Part shown: in pieces, positions 1 through 5,622 of the stretch
Layout of the letters: every line of letters starts with the position of its first letter
Numbering within the stretch: position 1 is the first letter of the stretch
Assembly: GCA_028710055.1 (NCBI GenBank)
Contig: JAQUSX010000062.1
Coordinates: forward strand, 1-5,622
Origin: Clostridia bacterium
GTDB taxonomy: Bacteria; Bacillota; Clostridia; Christensenellales; CAG-314
Direction: 5' to 3'
DNA length: 5,622 bases
Translations under genes and position numbers: made by a program
The notes under the pieces: generated by a model
Database searches by the model: none
The model's input: the letters and a program-made list of their open reading frames with translations, nothing else
What the model was told of the DNA's origin: nothing

Positions 1-1
1 T

Positions 2-85
2 TACGCCCCGAAAGAAGCTTTTTCTATATGCGTTGCTTTGGGGCTAGACCGCGAAATTTTGGACAAAATCAAAATCGACCATTGA
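2..85 (+). CDS. C-terminal end of an unidentified upstream gene (partial)
   Basis: An open frame enters from the left edge and ends at TGA (83-85), giving 27 residues that end in LDREILDKIKIDH. The codons (GAC, CGC, GAA, AAA, ATC) resemble those of the operon genes downstream, and the peptide looks like an ordinary soluble alpha-helical C-terminus. I do not recognise the family; too little is present. Another frame is also open here, so the coding call is only moderate. The stop codon overlaps the -35 box of the next promoter and no terminator hairpin follows it, so transcripts of this gene may run into the riboswitch leader. Confidence 0.5.
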   Translation, partial: YAPKEAFSICVALGLDREILDKIKIDH

Positions 86-110
86 CAAAAAATCGGCGTT
101 TTGGTATAAT
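82..110 (+). promoter_or_regulatory. Consensus sigma70/sigmaA promoter of the lysine-fermentation operon
   Basis: TTGACA at 82-87 and TATAAT at 105-110 both match the consensus exactly and are separated by the ideal 17 bases. Transcription should start near 116-118, leaving about 15 bases before the aptamer P1 helix and a leader of roughly 270 bases. A promoter this strong suggests initiation is not the controlled step and that regulation lies in the leader RNA. The upstream stop codon TGA (83-85) lies inside the -35 box. Confidence 0.9.
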
Positions 111-124
111 GATGTTTAGAAAAA

Positions 125-327
125 TTTAATAAAAATAGAGGTAGCGGAGAGTAAGGTAGGACCGTGTTTAGGAATGTTAGCGTTCGTATTTTTTAACCGA
201 CCCGAATATGCTCGCCGCCGAAAGACAAAAACCCAAGCTAAATCGGCTTTTGTCTTGGGAGCAAAGACCAGTCCTTTGCTACTGTCATTTTGCGATAAAA
301 CAAATCGATAAATGAAGCGCTATTAAA
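125..327 (+). promoter_or_regulatory. Lysine riboswitch (L-box) aptamer
   Basis: The RNA matches the lysine riboswitch in conserved sequence and in helix order. The conserved start ATAGAGGT (135-142) is followed by AGAGTA (148-153), the loop E-type turn element of P2. P1 pairs 134-138 with 320-324 and may extend through TTT/AAA. Basal P2 pairs about 140-149 with 211-219, and upper P2 pairs 155-160 with 197-202 with one A/G mismatch. GCCGAAAG (217-224) follows P2. P3 is a perfect 9-bp stem, 222-230 with 248-256. P4 is a 7-bp stem, 260-266 with 274-280. The conserved ACTGTC (281-286) leads into P5, 285-290 with 310-315, with an inner CGAT/ATCG stem (293-296 and 304-307). The 3' edge, GAAGCGCTAT, matches the family end. 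A possible L2-L3 kissing contact is TTAGC (177-181) with GCTAA (237-241), though these loop bases could pair otherwise. The lysine catabolic genes downstream agree with the ligand. Confidence 0.9.
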
Positions 328-355
328 AACGTTGTGTTTTTAACGGCGTTTTTTT
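314..355 (+). terminator. Intrinsic terminator acting as riboswitch expression platform
   Basis: The arm 314-330 pairs with 336-352 around the loop GTTGT (331-335). The upper stem is TTAAAAAC/GTTTTTAA (8 bp). Below it come an A322/C344 mismatch, a T/G wobble, then C320-G346, G319-C347 and C318-G348, and wobble or A-T pairs running into the T run. Seven Ts (349-355) follow, then eight more (358-365). The 5' arm contains the P1 3' strand of the aptamer (320-324) and the last base or two of P5, so the full stem and P1 cannot coexist. If P1 holds 320-324, only a weak stem of about 6 bp remains, separated from the T run, which should not terminate. No separate antiterminator is seen. This arrangement predicts read-through when lysine is bound. 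Confidence 0.82.
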
Positions 356-377
356 AATTTTTTTTAATATATTTTTT

Positions 378-382
378 GGAGG
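378..382 (+). promoter_or_regulatory. Ribosome binding site of kal
   Basis: GGAGG lies 7 bases before the ATG at 390. It is downstream of the terminator T run and outside the aptamer, so control appears to act on transcription termination rather than by masking this site. It fixes the kal start. Confidence 0.85.
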
Positions 383-389
383 TAAATAA

Positions 390-773
390 ATGAAATCGAC
401 TATCCGTTTGAGAATGAGCGCGCATGATGCGCATTACGGCGGAAACTTGGTTGACGGCGCGAGAATGCTGCAACTATTTGGAGACGTCGCGACCGAACTG
501 TTGATTTTACGCGATGGAGACGAAGGACTTTTCCGCGCGTACGATAATGTAGAGTTTCTGGCTCCCGTTTTTGCGGGCGACTACATCGAAGCGACTGGCG
601 AAATCATATCCGAAGGCAAAACTTCACGCAAAATGACTTTCGTGGCAAAAAAAGTTATCGCTCCGCGTCCCGACATTAACGACAGCGCGTGCGATGTTTT
701 GCCTGAACCCATTATCGTTTGTAAAGCAAGCGGCACTTGCGTCGTTCCGCTCGATAAACAACGCAATAAGTAA
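390..773 (+). CDS. kal: 3-aminobutyryl-CoA ammonia-lyase (Kal)
   Basis: Kal removes ammonia from L-3-aminobutyryl-CoA to give crotonyl-CoA, the last lysine-specific step of fermentation (EC 4.3.1.14); crotonyl-CoA then enters butyrate formation. The protein has 127 residues, the normal size for this small cytoplasmic hotdog-fold enzyme. Family stretches are visible: [13 protein letters not shown] at residues 14-26 on the central helix, [17 protein letters not shown] at 51-67 on the following strands, the TSRKM segment, and a C-terminal ASGTCVVP strand. It is the first gene of the operon, starting at ATG 390 behind a strong GGAGG site, and is followed by kce after 17 bases. The hotdog fold is shared with thioesterases, but the close motif match and the pathway neighbours make Kal much the best call. 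No truncation is seen. Confidence 0.93.
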   Translation: MKSTIRLRMSAHDAHYGGNLVDGARMLQLFGDVATELLILRDGDEGLFRAYDNVEFLAPVFAGDYIEATGEIISEGKTSRKMTFVAKKVIAPRPDINDSACDVLPEPIIVCKASGTCVVPLDKQRNK

Positions 774-790
774 AGGGGTAATATAGATAA

Positions 791-1612
791 ATGGAAAAAC
801 TTATTATTACCGCTGCTATTTGCGGAGCGGAAGTAACAAAAGAACATAACCCCGCCGTCCCGTATACCGTTGACGAAATCGCGGAACAAGCGTACGGAGC
901 CTATAAAGCGGGCGCAAGCATTATTCACCTTCACGTAAGAGAAGACGACGGCACTCCCACACAAAGCGCAAAACGTTTTGACGCGTGTATCAAGGCTATT
1001 AAAGCCCGTTGTCCCGAAGTTATCGTTCAACCCAGTACGGGTGGAGCGGTAGGAATGACCAATGAAGAACGTTTGCAACCCGTAACCTTAAATCCCGAAA
1101 TGGCGACGCTAGACTGCGGCACTTGCAATTTCGGCGGAGACGATATTTTTGTCAACACGGAAAATACTATTATTGAATTCGCTCAAAAAATGGTCCCCCT
1201 TGGCATCAAACCCGAAATCGAAGTTTTTGACAAAGGTATGATCGATATGGCTGTTCGTTTGAATAAAAAAGGTATCATTCCTTCACCAATGCACTTCAAT
1301 TTCGTTATGGGCGTAAACGGCGGTATTTCCGCAACGCCGAGAGACCTTGTGTTTATGCAAGGCAGCATACCCAGCGGAAGCACATACACCGTTTCGGGCG
1401 TCGGCAGAGCGCAGTTCCAAATGGCGGCGACGTCAATCGTTATGGGCGGACACGTCAGAGTCGGTTTTGAAGACAACGTGTATCTGTCTAAAGGCGTAGT
1501 TGCAAAAAGCAACGCCGAACTCGTGGCAAAAACGGTTGAAATAGCAAAATTACTCGGCCGCGAAATAGCTACTCCCGATGAAGCAAGACAAATATTAGGA
1601 CTAAAAAAATAA
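791..1612 (+). CDS. kce: 3-keto-5-aminohexanoate cleavage enzyme (Kce)
   Basis: Kce condenses 3-keto-5-aminohexanoate with acetyl-CoA and splits it into acetoacetate and 3-aminobutyryl-CoA (EC 2.3.1.247). It belongs to the BKACE (DUF849) family of zinc-dependent TIM-barrel enzymes. At 273 residues it is full length. The zinc ligands are visible as IIHLHVRE (His46 and His48) and a late glutamate, Glu227, in GGHVRVGFED. Glu14, Ser82, Thr106, Arg223 and Asp228 fall where the characterised Kce has its substrate-binding and catalytic residues (from memory of that enzyme). The family also contains cleavage enzymes for other beta-keto acids; the conserved Glu14 and Asp228, which suit an amino-bearing substrate, and the lysine operon make Kce the specific call. 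The start is ATG 791, with AAGGGG at 773-778 overlapping the kal stop at a rather long 12-base spacing. The kdd gene follows after 27 bases. Confidence 0.95.
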   Translation: MEKLIITAAICGAEVTKEHNPAVPYTVDEIAEQAYGAYKAGASIIHLHVREDDGTPTQSAKRFDACIKAIKARCPEVIVQPSTGGAVGMTNEERLQPVTLNPEMATLDCGTCNFGGDDIFVNTENTIIEFAQKMVPLGIKPEIEVFDKGMIDMAVRLNKKGIIPSPMHFNFVMGVNGGISATPRDLVFMQGSIPSGSTYTVSGVGRAQFQMAATSIVMGGHVRVGFEDNVYLSKGVVAKSNAELVAKTVEIAKLLGREIATPDEARQILGLKK

Positions 1613-1639
1613 AATTTATAACTTAAGGAGAAAATAAAA

Positions 1640-2680
1640 ATGGAAATCAAAGGTAACAAATACGGTACTCACAGAGTTATCGAACCGCAAGGAGCTATGC
1701 CCCAAGCGGCGCAAAAAATCAGCAACGATATGAGTAAATTTTATTCTAACGAAATCGTAGTAGACGTTATCTCGTTGAATATAGATTCCGCTTCTTTCAC
1801 TCAACTCAAATCCGAAGCAAACGGCGACGAACAAAAAATCGCCGCTAAGATTATGTCCATCGTAAACGAACGCGGCAAAATGCAAAACCCCGTTACAGGA
1901 AGCGGCGGAATGCTTATCGGCAAAGTCGCTCATATAGGCGAAGACTTAGCTAACCGTGATCTCAAAGTCGGCGACAAAATCGCGTCCTTGGTTTCACTTT
2001 CATTAACCCCGTTAAAAATCGAGAAAATCACAGCTATTCACAAAGCTATCGAAAGAGTAGACGTTGTGGCTAAAGCTGTTTTATACGAAAGCGGCATTTA
2101 CGCAAAACTTCCCGACGATATGCCCGAAAGTTTGGCATTGGCAGCACTCGATGTTGCAGGCGCTCCCGCTCAAGCCGCTAACCTTGTCAAAAAAGACAAT
2201 TCCGTTTTGGTGCTTGGCGCGTCAGGCAAGAGCGGAATACTCGTATGCTACGAAGCGAAAAAACAAGCTGGCAAAAACGGTCGCGTAGTCGGTATCGCTT
2301 CACGCGAAGAATCCGCTAAAAAACTAATCGAACTCAATCTTTGCGACGAAGTTATTATCGCTGACGCGACTAAACCTATCGAAGTACTTGAAAAATCTTT
2401 GGCTGCAAACGGCGGAAAAGAATACGATATAGCAATCAACTGCGTAAACATTCCCAACGCTGAAATGAGCACGATTTTGCCCGTTCGCGACGACGGTATC
2501 GTATATTTCTTCTCAATGGCAACAAGCTTTACAAAAGCGGCTTTGGGCGCGGAAGGTATCGGCAAAGACGTTACTATGATTATCGGCAACGGATACACCA
2601 AAAACCACGCGGAAATCACTTTGAACGAACTTCGCGAAAATAAGCAAATTCGCGAACTTTTCGCAAAAACCTATTGCTAA
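1640..2680 (+). CDS. kdd: L-erythro-3,5-diaminohexanoate dehydrogenase (Kdd)
   Basis: Kdd oxidatively deaminates 3,5-diaminohexanoate to 3-keto-5-aminohexanoate and ammonia with NAD(P)+ (EC 1.4.1.11), supplying the Kce substrate. The 346-residue length is normal for the family. The N-terminal half has the conserved NPVTGSGGMLIGKV segment (residues 83-96) followed by VGDKIASLVSLSLTPL, resembling the catalytic domain of medium-chain dehydrogenases. The Rossmann domain begins near residue 188 with VLVLGASGKSG, the glycine-rich dinucleotide loop at 193-199. A later stretch, DIAINCVNIPNAEM, is probably the nucleotide-pocket strand. The start ATG 1640 has AAGGAG at 1625-1630, 9 bases upstream. It lies between kce and kamA with 27-base gaps on both sides. 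The call rests on family resemblance plus context; no catalytic residues were compared individually. Confidence 0.92.
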   Translation: MEIKGNKYGTHRVIEPQGAMPQAAQKISNDMSKFYSNEIVVDVISLNIDSASFTQLKSEANGDEQKIAAKIMSIVNERGKMQNPVTGSGGMLIGKVAHIGEDLANRDLKVGDKIASLVSLSLTPLKIEKITAIHKAIERVDVVAKAVLYESGIYAKLPDDMPESLALAALDVAGAPAQAANLVKKDNSVLVLGASGKSGILVCYEAKKQAGKNGRVVGIASREESAKKLIELNLCDEVIIADATKPIEVLEKSLAANGGKEYDIAINCVNIPNAEMSTILPVRDDGIVYFFSMATSFTKAALGAEGIGKDVTMIIGNGYTKNHAEITLNELRENKQIRELFAKTYC

Positions 2681-2707
2681 AAAATCTTAAAACAAAAGGA
2701 GTTCACA

Positions 2708-3955
2708 ATGAATAAAAGCAGAGCGAACGGACTTTTTGCCGACGTACCCGAAAATGAATGGAACGATTGGCATTGGCAAGTCCGCAACCGCGTCGAAACA
2801 TTGGAAGACTTAAAAAAATATATAAAACTCACCCCCAGTGAAGAAGACGGCGTAAGGCAATGCTTAAAGGCTTTGCGTATGGCGATAACACCTTATTATC
2901 TTTCGCTTATCGACCTTAACGACCCATTTGACCCTATTCGCAGACAATGTATTCCCACGGCTAACGAGCTTCATAAATCTGCGGCGGACTTACTCGACCC
3001 CCTTCACGAGGACACAGATTCGCCTGTAAAAGGGCTGACTCACCGCTATCCCGATAGAGTTTTATTTTTACTGACAGATCAATGCTCGATGTACTGCCGT
3101 CACTGCACCCGTAGAAGATTCGCGGGACAGACGGATAATGCCGTGCCTGACAGTCAAGTCGACGCATGTATCGAATATATTTCAAAACACCCCGAAGTAC
3201 GCGACGTGCTTCTTTCGGGCGGCGACCCGTTAATGCTTGGATGCAGTAAACTTGAAAGCATAATCAGCCGTCTAAGAGCTATTCCTCACGTTGAAATTAT
3301 TCGTATCGGCAGTCGCACTCCCGTTGTAGCGCCTCAACGCATCACACCAGGACTTTGCGAAATGCTGAAAAAATATCATCCAATATGGCTGAACACGCAC
3401 TTTAACCACCCCAACGAAATAACCGAAGAATCGGCGGCGGCTTGCGCTAGACTGGCGGATGCGGGCATTCCTTTGGGAAACCAAAGCGTTCTACTCGCAG
3501 GAATCAACGACTGCGTATTTGTTATGAAAAAACTCGTTCACGAACTAGTTAAAATCCGCGTGCGTCCTTATTACATTTATCAATGTGATTTGTCAATGGG
3601 ACTGGAACACTTCCGCACTCCCGTTTCAAAGGGTATTGAAATTATCGAGGGATTGCGCGGACATACGTCGGGCTTTGCCGTACCTACTTTCGTTGTGGAC
3701 GCTCCCGGCGGCGGCGGTAAAATACCCTTGATGCCTACTTATCTTATTTCGGAAAGCCCCGAAAGAGTAATACTCAGAAACTTTGAGGGCGTCATTACCA
3801 CTTACACTCAGCCGACGGATTACGTTAACGACTGTCATTGCGAAGAATGTCGTGACAAAAAAGAAAAACTTATCGGTGTCGCTGGGCTTGAACAAGGTCA
3901 AAAACTTTCGCTTGAACCGAGCGGACTTGAAAGAAACAAACGCGGCAATCACTAA
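2708..3955 (+). CDS. kamA: Lysine 2,3-aminomutase (KamA), radical SAM/PLP enzyme
   Basis: KamA converts L-lysine to L-beta-lysine, the entry step of the pathway (EC 5.4.3.2), using S-adenosylmethionine, a [4Fe-4S] cluster and PLP. It has 415 residues, against about 416 for the clostridial enzyme. The radical SAM motif CSMYCRHC places the cluster ligands at Cys126, Cys130 and Cys133, followed by basic TRRR. PLP is expected on Lys338 of PGGGGK. Asp294 (YQCDLSMG) and Asp331 (VVDAPGGGGK) match the two aspartates that bind the substrate amino group, which separates lysine 2,3- from glutamate 2,3-aminomutases. Cys269 with Cys376, Cys378 and Cys381 (DCHCEEC) match the structural zinc site. All sit one residue later than in the characterised enzyme as I remember it. 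ATG 2708 follows AAAAGGAG (2694-2701) by 6 bases. The EpmB-like alternative is unlikely given the full C-terminal zinc tail and the operon. Confidence 0.97.
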   Translation: MNKSRANGLFADVPENEWNDWHWQVRNRVETLEDLKKYIKLTPSEEDGVRQCLKALRMAITPYYLSLIDLNDPFDPIRRQCIPTANELHKSAADLLDPLHEDTDSPVKGLTHRYPDRVLFLLTDQCSMYCRHCTRRRFAGQTDNAVPDSQVDACIEYISKHPEVRDVLLSGGDPLMLGCSKLESIISRLRAIPHVEIIRIGSRTPVVAPQRITPGLCEMLKKYHPIWLNTHFNHPNEITEESAAACARLADAGIPLGNQSVLLAGINDCVFVMKKLVHELVKIRVRPYYIYQCDLSMGLEHFRTPVSKGIEIIEGLRGHTSGFAVPTFVVDAPGGGGKIPLMPTYLISESPERVILRNFEGVITTYTQPTDYVNDCHCEECRDKKEKLIGVAGLEQGQKLSLEPSGLERNKRGNH

Positions 3956-3958
3956 GGA
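3953..3958 (+). promoter_or_regulatory. Ribosome binding site of kamD overlapping the kamA stop
   Basis: TAAGGA contains the kamA stop codon (TAA, 3953-3955) and lies 6 bases before the kamD ATG at 3965. It is weaker than the other sites in the operon. Ribosomes finishing kamA uncover or reuse it, so kamD translation is probably coupled to kamA. Confidence 0.65.
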
Positions 3959-3964
3959 AAAAAT

Positions 3965-5527
3965 ATGAAAAGCAAACTTAACTTAAATCAAAAACTTGTA
4001 GCTCAAGCGCGAAACTCTGCAAAACGCATAGCTGCCGACACGCAAAATTATATCGATTTGCATACCACCGTCACCGTGGAAAGAGCGGTTTGCCGCCTAC
4101 TCGGCATTGACGGAGTAAACAAATACGACGTACCGATGCCAAACGTAGTAGTCGACCACCTAGCGGCAAAAAATTGTCTGGGTAACGGCGCGGCTTATTA
4201 CATCGGCAACGCTATGGTGGAATACGACGGTCTTACCCCCGATGAAATAGCAAAACGTATCGACAGCGGCGAAATGGATTTGACAAAAATCAAAATCCAC
4301 AATATTAACGAAATTCGCAAAAAGATTTTCGCTGTGGCGAATGACACCGCAAAACGCATAAAAGAAAACGTAAATAAGCGTAACGAATTTTTGCGCGAAT
4401 ACGGCGAAAAGAAAGGACCTTATCTATACCTAATCGTGGCGACTGGTAACATCTACGAAGATATTACCCAAGCCAAAGCAGCGGCATCCCAAGGCGCGGA
4501 TGTAATTGCCGTAATACGCACGACTGGACAAAGTTTATTAGACTACGTTCCCTATGGGGCTACCACCGAAGGCTTTGGCGGCACCTACGCTACGCAGGAA
4601 AACTTCCGTCTTATGCGGGCGGCTTTGGACGAAGTGGGCGCGAAACAAAAACGCTATATTCGCCTTTGCAACTACTGCTCTGGGCTTTGTATGCCAGAAA
4701 TCGCGGCTATGGGCGCATTGGAAAGACTTGACGTTATGCTTAACGACGCGTTGTATGGAATACTGTTTAGAGACATCAATATGAAACGCACAATGATAGA
4801 CCAGTATTTTTCCAGAGCAATCAACGCGTACGCTGGCGTCATTATCAATACGGGCGAAGATAACTATCTTACCACCGCCGACGCTGTGGAAGAAGCACAC
4901 ACCGTGCTTGCGTCACAGCTACTCAACGAACAGTTCGCATTACTTGCGGGACTGCCCGAAGAACAAATGGGACTCGGTCACGCTTTTGAAATTAATCCCG
5001 AAGTAAAGAACGGATTTTTGATGGAGCTTGCGCAAGCGCAAATGGCGAGAGAAATTTTCCCTAACGCGCCGCTCAAATATATGCCCCCGACCAAATATAT
5101 GACGGGAAATATTTTCCGCGGACATATTCAAGACGCATTATTTAACGTGGTAACAATCACCACTAATCAAAAAATCCACCTTCTAGGTATGCTTACGGAA
5201 GCTATCCACACCCCCTTTATGTCCGACCGCGCTCTTTCAATCGAAAACGCTCAGTATATTTTCAACACTATGGCGGACTTTGGCGAAGAGATAGAATTTA
5301 AAAAAGGCGGATTTATGCAAAAACGCGCGAACGAAGTTTTGACGAAAGCGACAGAATTACTAAAAGACATCGAAAAATACAAGCTGTTTAATTCGCTCGA
5401 ACGCGGCGTATTCGCCGACATCAAACGTCCGCAAGACGGCGGAAAAGGTCTAAGCGGAGTAATAGTCAAATCCGATTTTTATTTCAATCCTTTTATTGAA
5501 ATTATGTTGAAAAAGGAGGCAAAATAA
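3965..5527 (+). CDS. kamD: Beta-lysine 5,6-aminomutase alpha subunit (KamD)
   Basis: KamD is the large subunit of the adenosylcobalamin- and PLP-dependent mutase that moves the terminal amino group of beta-lysine (or D-lysine) to carbon 5, giving 3,5-diaminohexanoate (EC 5.4.3.3). At 520 residues it is full length. It forms the catalytic TIM barrel; KamE carries the cobalamin-binding Rossmann domain and the PLP lysine. The most conserved stretch is residues 184-210, with IRTTGQSLLDYVPYGATTEG visible. Arg185, Ser190, Ser239, Tyr264, Arg269 and Asp299 each sit one residue beyond the PLP- and substrate-contacting residues recalled for the structurally known enzyme. An N-terminal helical region (1-50) and a lysine-rich C-terminus flank the barrel. 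The start is ATG 3965, 9 bases after the kamA stop. The related ornithine 4,5-aminomutase is arranged differently and would not fit these neighbours. Confidence 0.96.
   Translation: MKSKLNLNQKLVAQARNSAKRIAADTQNYIDLHTTVTVERAVCRLLGIDGVNKYDVPMPNVVVDHLAAKNCLGNGAAYYIGNAMVEYDGLTPDEIAKRIDSGEMDLTKIKIHNINEIRKKIFAVANDTAKRIKENVNKRNEFLREYGEKKGPYLYLIVATGNIYEDITQAKAAASQGADVIAVIRTTGQSLLDYVPYGATTEGFGGTYATQENFRLMRAALDEVGAKQKRYIRLCNYCSGLCMPEIAAMGALERLDVMLNDALYGILFRDINMKRTMIDQYFSRAINAYAGVIINTGEDNYLTTADAVEEAHTVLASQLLNEQFALLAGLPEEQMGLGHAFEINPEVKNGFLMELAQAQMAREIFPNAPLKYMPPTKYMTGNIFRGHIQDALFNVVTITTNQKIHLLGMLTEAIHTPFMSDRALSIENAQYIFNTMADFGEEIEFKKGGFMQKRANEVLTKATELLKDIEKYKLFNSLERGVFADIKRPQDGGKGLSGVIVKSDFYFNPFIEIMLKKEAK
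5512..5519 (+). promoter_or_regulatory. Ribosome binding site of kamE inside the kamD coding end
   Basis: AAAGGAGG lies in the last codons of kamD, 8 bases before the kamE ATG at 5528. It is the strongest site among the internal genes and encodes the Lys-Glu-Ala tail of KamD. The placement favours reinitiation and balanced synthesis of the two mutase subunits. Confidence 0.8.
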
Positions 5528-5622
5528 ATGAGTTCGGGACTTTATAACACTTCTAAAAAGAAGTTCGATACAACCCTAAACACAAAAAAACTTATGCCTT
5601 ACGGCGACACGATGAACGACGG
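5528..5622 (+). CDS. kamE: Beta-lysine 5,6-aminomutase beta subunit (KamE), N-terminal part
   Basis: KamE is the partner of KamD. In the family it binds adenosylcobalamin through a DXHXXG motif and holds PLP on a lysine; both lie beyond the window edge and cannot be checked here. The visible 31 codons start MSSGLYNTSKKKFD and end in KLMPYGDTMNDG. The PYGDTMNDG segment is a family hallmark near the N-terminus of this subunit. The ATG follows the kamD stop with no intervening base and has a strong AAAGGAGG site inside kamD. The gene is cut by the window edge and is not known to be truncated in the genome. Confidence 0.93.
   Translation, partial: MSSGLYNTSKKKFDTTLNTKKLMPYGDTMND

Noticed and set aside
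153..166. T-box-like sequence AAGGTAGGACCGTG resembling the AGGGTGGNACCGCG antiterminator motif
   Set aside because: It lies only about 36 bases from the predicted transcript start, with no room for a specifier stem before it, and far from the terminator. The segment is better explained as the upper P2 arm of the lysine aptamer (155-160 pairs with 197-202).
358..377. Second T-rich stretch after the terminator, considered as another terminator or a regulator site
   Set aside because: No G/C-containing hairpin precedes it other than the one already called; it is an A/T-rich spacer before the kal ribosome site.
581..1078. Long open frame on the - strand over kal and kce
   Set aside because: It spans the end of one well-supported gene, the intergenic gap and the start of another. 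The peptide is Phe/Ser/Gly-rich without recognisable motifs and is a shadow of the + strand coding frames.
2248..2619. Open - strand frame within kdd, and another + frame at 2064-2288
   Set aside because: Both lie wholly inside kdd, show no family motif and have no convincing ribosome site; they are shadow frames.
4538..4900. Open frames on both strands inside kamD (- 4538-4900, + 4554-4784)
   Set aside because: They overlap the most conserved catalytic part of kamD and have no independent support.
1..5622. CRISPR array, tRNA or rRNA gene, insertion sequence or integrase signature
   Set aside because: No regularly spaced direct repeats, cloverleaf, terminal inverted repeats or transposase-like frame were seen; nearly all of the window is accounted for by the operon and its leader.

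Overview
The window holds most of a lysine-fermentation operon, all on the + strand: kal, kce, kdd, kamA and kamD are complete and kamE starts at the right edge. It is preceded by a consensus sigma70-type promoter and an L-box (lysine) riboswitch. Strict-anaerobe chemistry (a radical-SAM aminomutase plus a B12/PLP aminomutase), strong GGAGG-type ribosome binding sites and attenuation by an L-box leader fit an amino-acid-fermenting anaerobe, most likely an uncultured clostridial Bacillota lineage. Fusobacteria or Cloacimonadota-like bacteria are not excluded from sequence alone.

Layout. Bases 2-85 are the last 27 codons of an unidentified upstream gene. Its stop codon overlaps the -35 box (82-87) of the operon promoter; the -10 box is at 105-110. 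The leader, from about 117 to 389, contains no gene. It folds as a five-helix lysine aptamer (about 125-327) whose last P1 strand is shared with the 5' arm of an intrinsic terminator (314-355). A GGAGG site then precedes kal. The five complete genes follow with gaps of 17, 27, 27 and 9 bases, and kamE begins on the base directly after the kamD stop.

How the genes work together. KamA converts L-lysine to L-beta-lysine. KamD/KamE move the terminal amino group to give 3,5-diaminohexanoate, and Kdd oxidatively deaminates this to 3-keto-5-aminohexanoate. Kce cleaves that product with acetyl-CoA to acetoacetate and 3-aminobutyryl-CoA, and Kal removes ammonia to give crotonyl-CoA, which goes on to butyrate. 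The gene order is roughly the reverse of the reaction order. Active-site and metal-ligand residues recalled for the characterised enzymes are present in Kce, KamA and KamD, so the pathway looks intact.

The most interesting element is the leader. The terminator and the ligand-stabilised P1 helix use the same bases, so lysine binding should prevent termination. That predicts a lysine-induced (ON) riboswitch, opposite to the usual lysine-repressed L-box of biosynthesis and uptake genes and sensible for a catabolic operon. The enzymes belong to a known pathway; I see no undescribed protein system here.
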